From positions 1 to 6,280 of the forward strand of contig JAPLVX010000096.1 of the NCBI GenBank assembly GCA_026396945.1: DNA of 6,280 nt, given 5' to 3'. Below the pieces are notes generated by a model, which saw only the letters and a list, made by a program, of their open reading frames with translations, ran no database searches and had not been told where the DNA came from. Below, piece by piece: positions 6,196 to 6,280 of this stretch (the stretch's first letter is position 1; every line of letters starts with the position of its first letter). The position numbers and the translations under genes were made by a program. Source of the DNA: Candidatus Falkowiibacteriota bacterium. Its GTDB lineage: Bacteria; Patescibacteriota; Patescibacteriia; Patescibacteriales; UBA12465.

Positions 6196-6280
6196 TTATG
6201 ATAAAACGAAGTTGCTTTCATAGTGCTTGATAAAATCGGCTAGCTTATCCTGATAATCTCCCCGAACAGCTTCTTTGCTA
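6196..6280 (-). CDS. C-terminal fragment of an unrecognised gene (5' end off window)
   Basis: An open minus-strand frame enters from the right edge and ends in TAA at 6198-6196, 3 nt before the cysS ATG. The 27 visible residues begin SKEAVRGDY and end KHYESNFVLS. They look like an amphipathic, charged, helical C-terminus with no membrane segment. I do not recognise the family from this fragment. The tight spacing and codon style match its neighbours, so it is probably the upstream gene of the cysS-dus-tsaB unit. With so short a fragment, chance openness of the frame cannot be excluded. Confidence 0.5.
   Translation of the reverse strand, partial: SKEAVRGDYQDKLADFIKHYESNFVLS

Noticed and set aside
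1..6280. GGCC and CCGG tetramers look frequent for the base composition
   Set aside because: Both palindromes are raised together and fall mostly inside coding sequence, consistent with use of GCC, GGC and CCG codons rather than a specific signal. I could only count by eye.
1..6280. CTAG frequency
   Set aside because: About two dozen sites by eye, near the number expected from composition, so neither avoidance nor enrichment can be claimed.
1..6280. Mobile elements, CRISPR arrays, tRNA or rRNA genes, riboswitches, defence or secretion systems
   Set aside because: No terminal inverted repeats, transposase motifs, spaced direct repeats, cloverleaf-like sequence or accessory genes were seen. 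The content is core housekeeping with dense coding.

Overview
The window is a compact stretch of chromosomal housekeeping DNA with every convincing gene on the minus strand, so it reads from high to low coordinates. Low-to-medium GC, AT-rich gaps, near-zero spacing between genes, few Shine-Dalgarno (SD) sequences and a very short TsaB together suggest a small-genome bacterium of the Candidate Phyla Radiation (Patescibacteria, Parcubacteria-like). This assignment is an inference from style and protein features, not from a marker-gene search. TGA acts as a stop at the end of cysS, which argues for the standard bacterial code rather than the TGA=Gly code of Gracilibacteria/Absconditabacteria.

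Right part (6280 to about 3253): the tail of an unrecognised gene, then cysS (cysteinyl-tRNA synthetase), dus (tRNA-dihydrouridine synthase) and tsaB (partner protein for the t6A tRNA modification). They are probably one transcription unit devoted to tRNA charging and modification. It closes with a clear intrinsic terminator at 3253-3286. A four-unit 19-bp AT-rich repeat fills the dus-tsaB junction.

Left part (3218 to 1 and beyond): the start of a division and cell wall (dcw) cluster in the classical order mraZ - rsmH - ftsL-like - ftsI. It has its own near-consensus sigma70-type promoter (TTGCCA, 17 bp, TATAAT). Just downstream are three G-rich boxes at exact 10-bp spacing that look like MraZ operator boxes, so the cluster is probably autoregulated by its first gene product. 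ftsI runs off the left edge after 454 codons, with its SxxK and SxN active-site motifs present and its KTG motif outside the window.

I found no mobile element, CRISPR array, rRNA or tRNA gene, and no credible plus-strand gene. The window looks like ordinary core-genome content. The points that merit a second look are the compact TsaB, the low-complexity linker inside FtsI, the MraZ-box promoter, the 19-bp repeat, and several substitutions in RsmH and CysS signature motifs.
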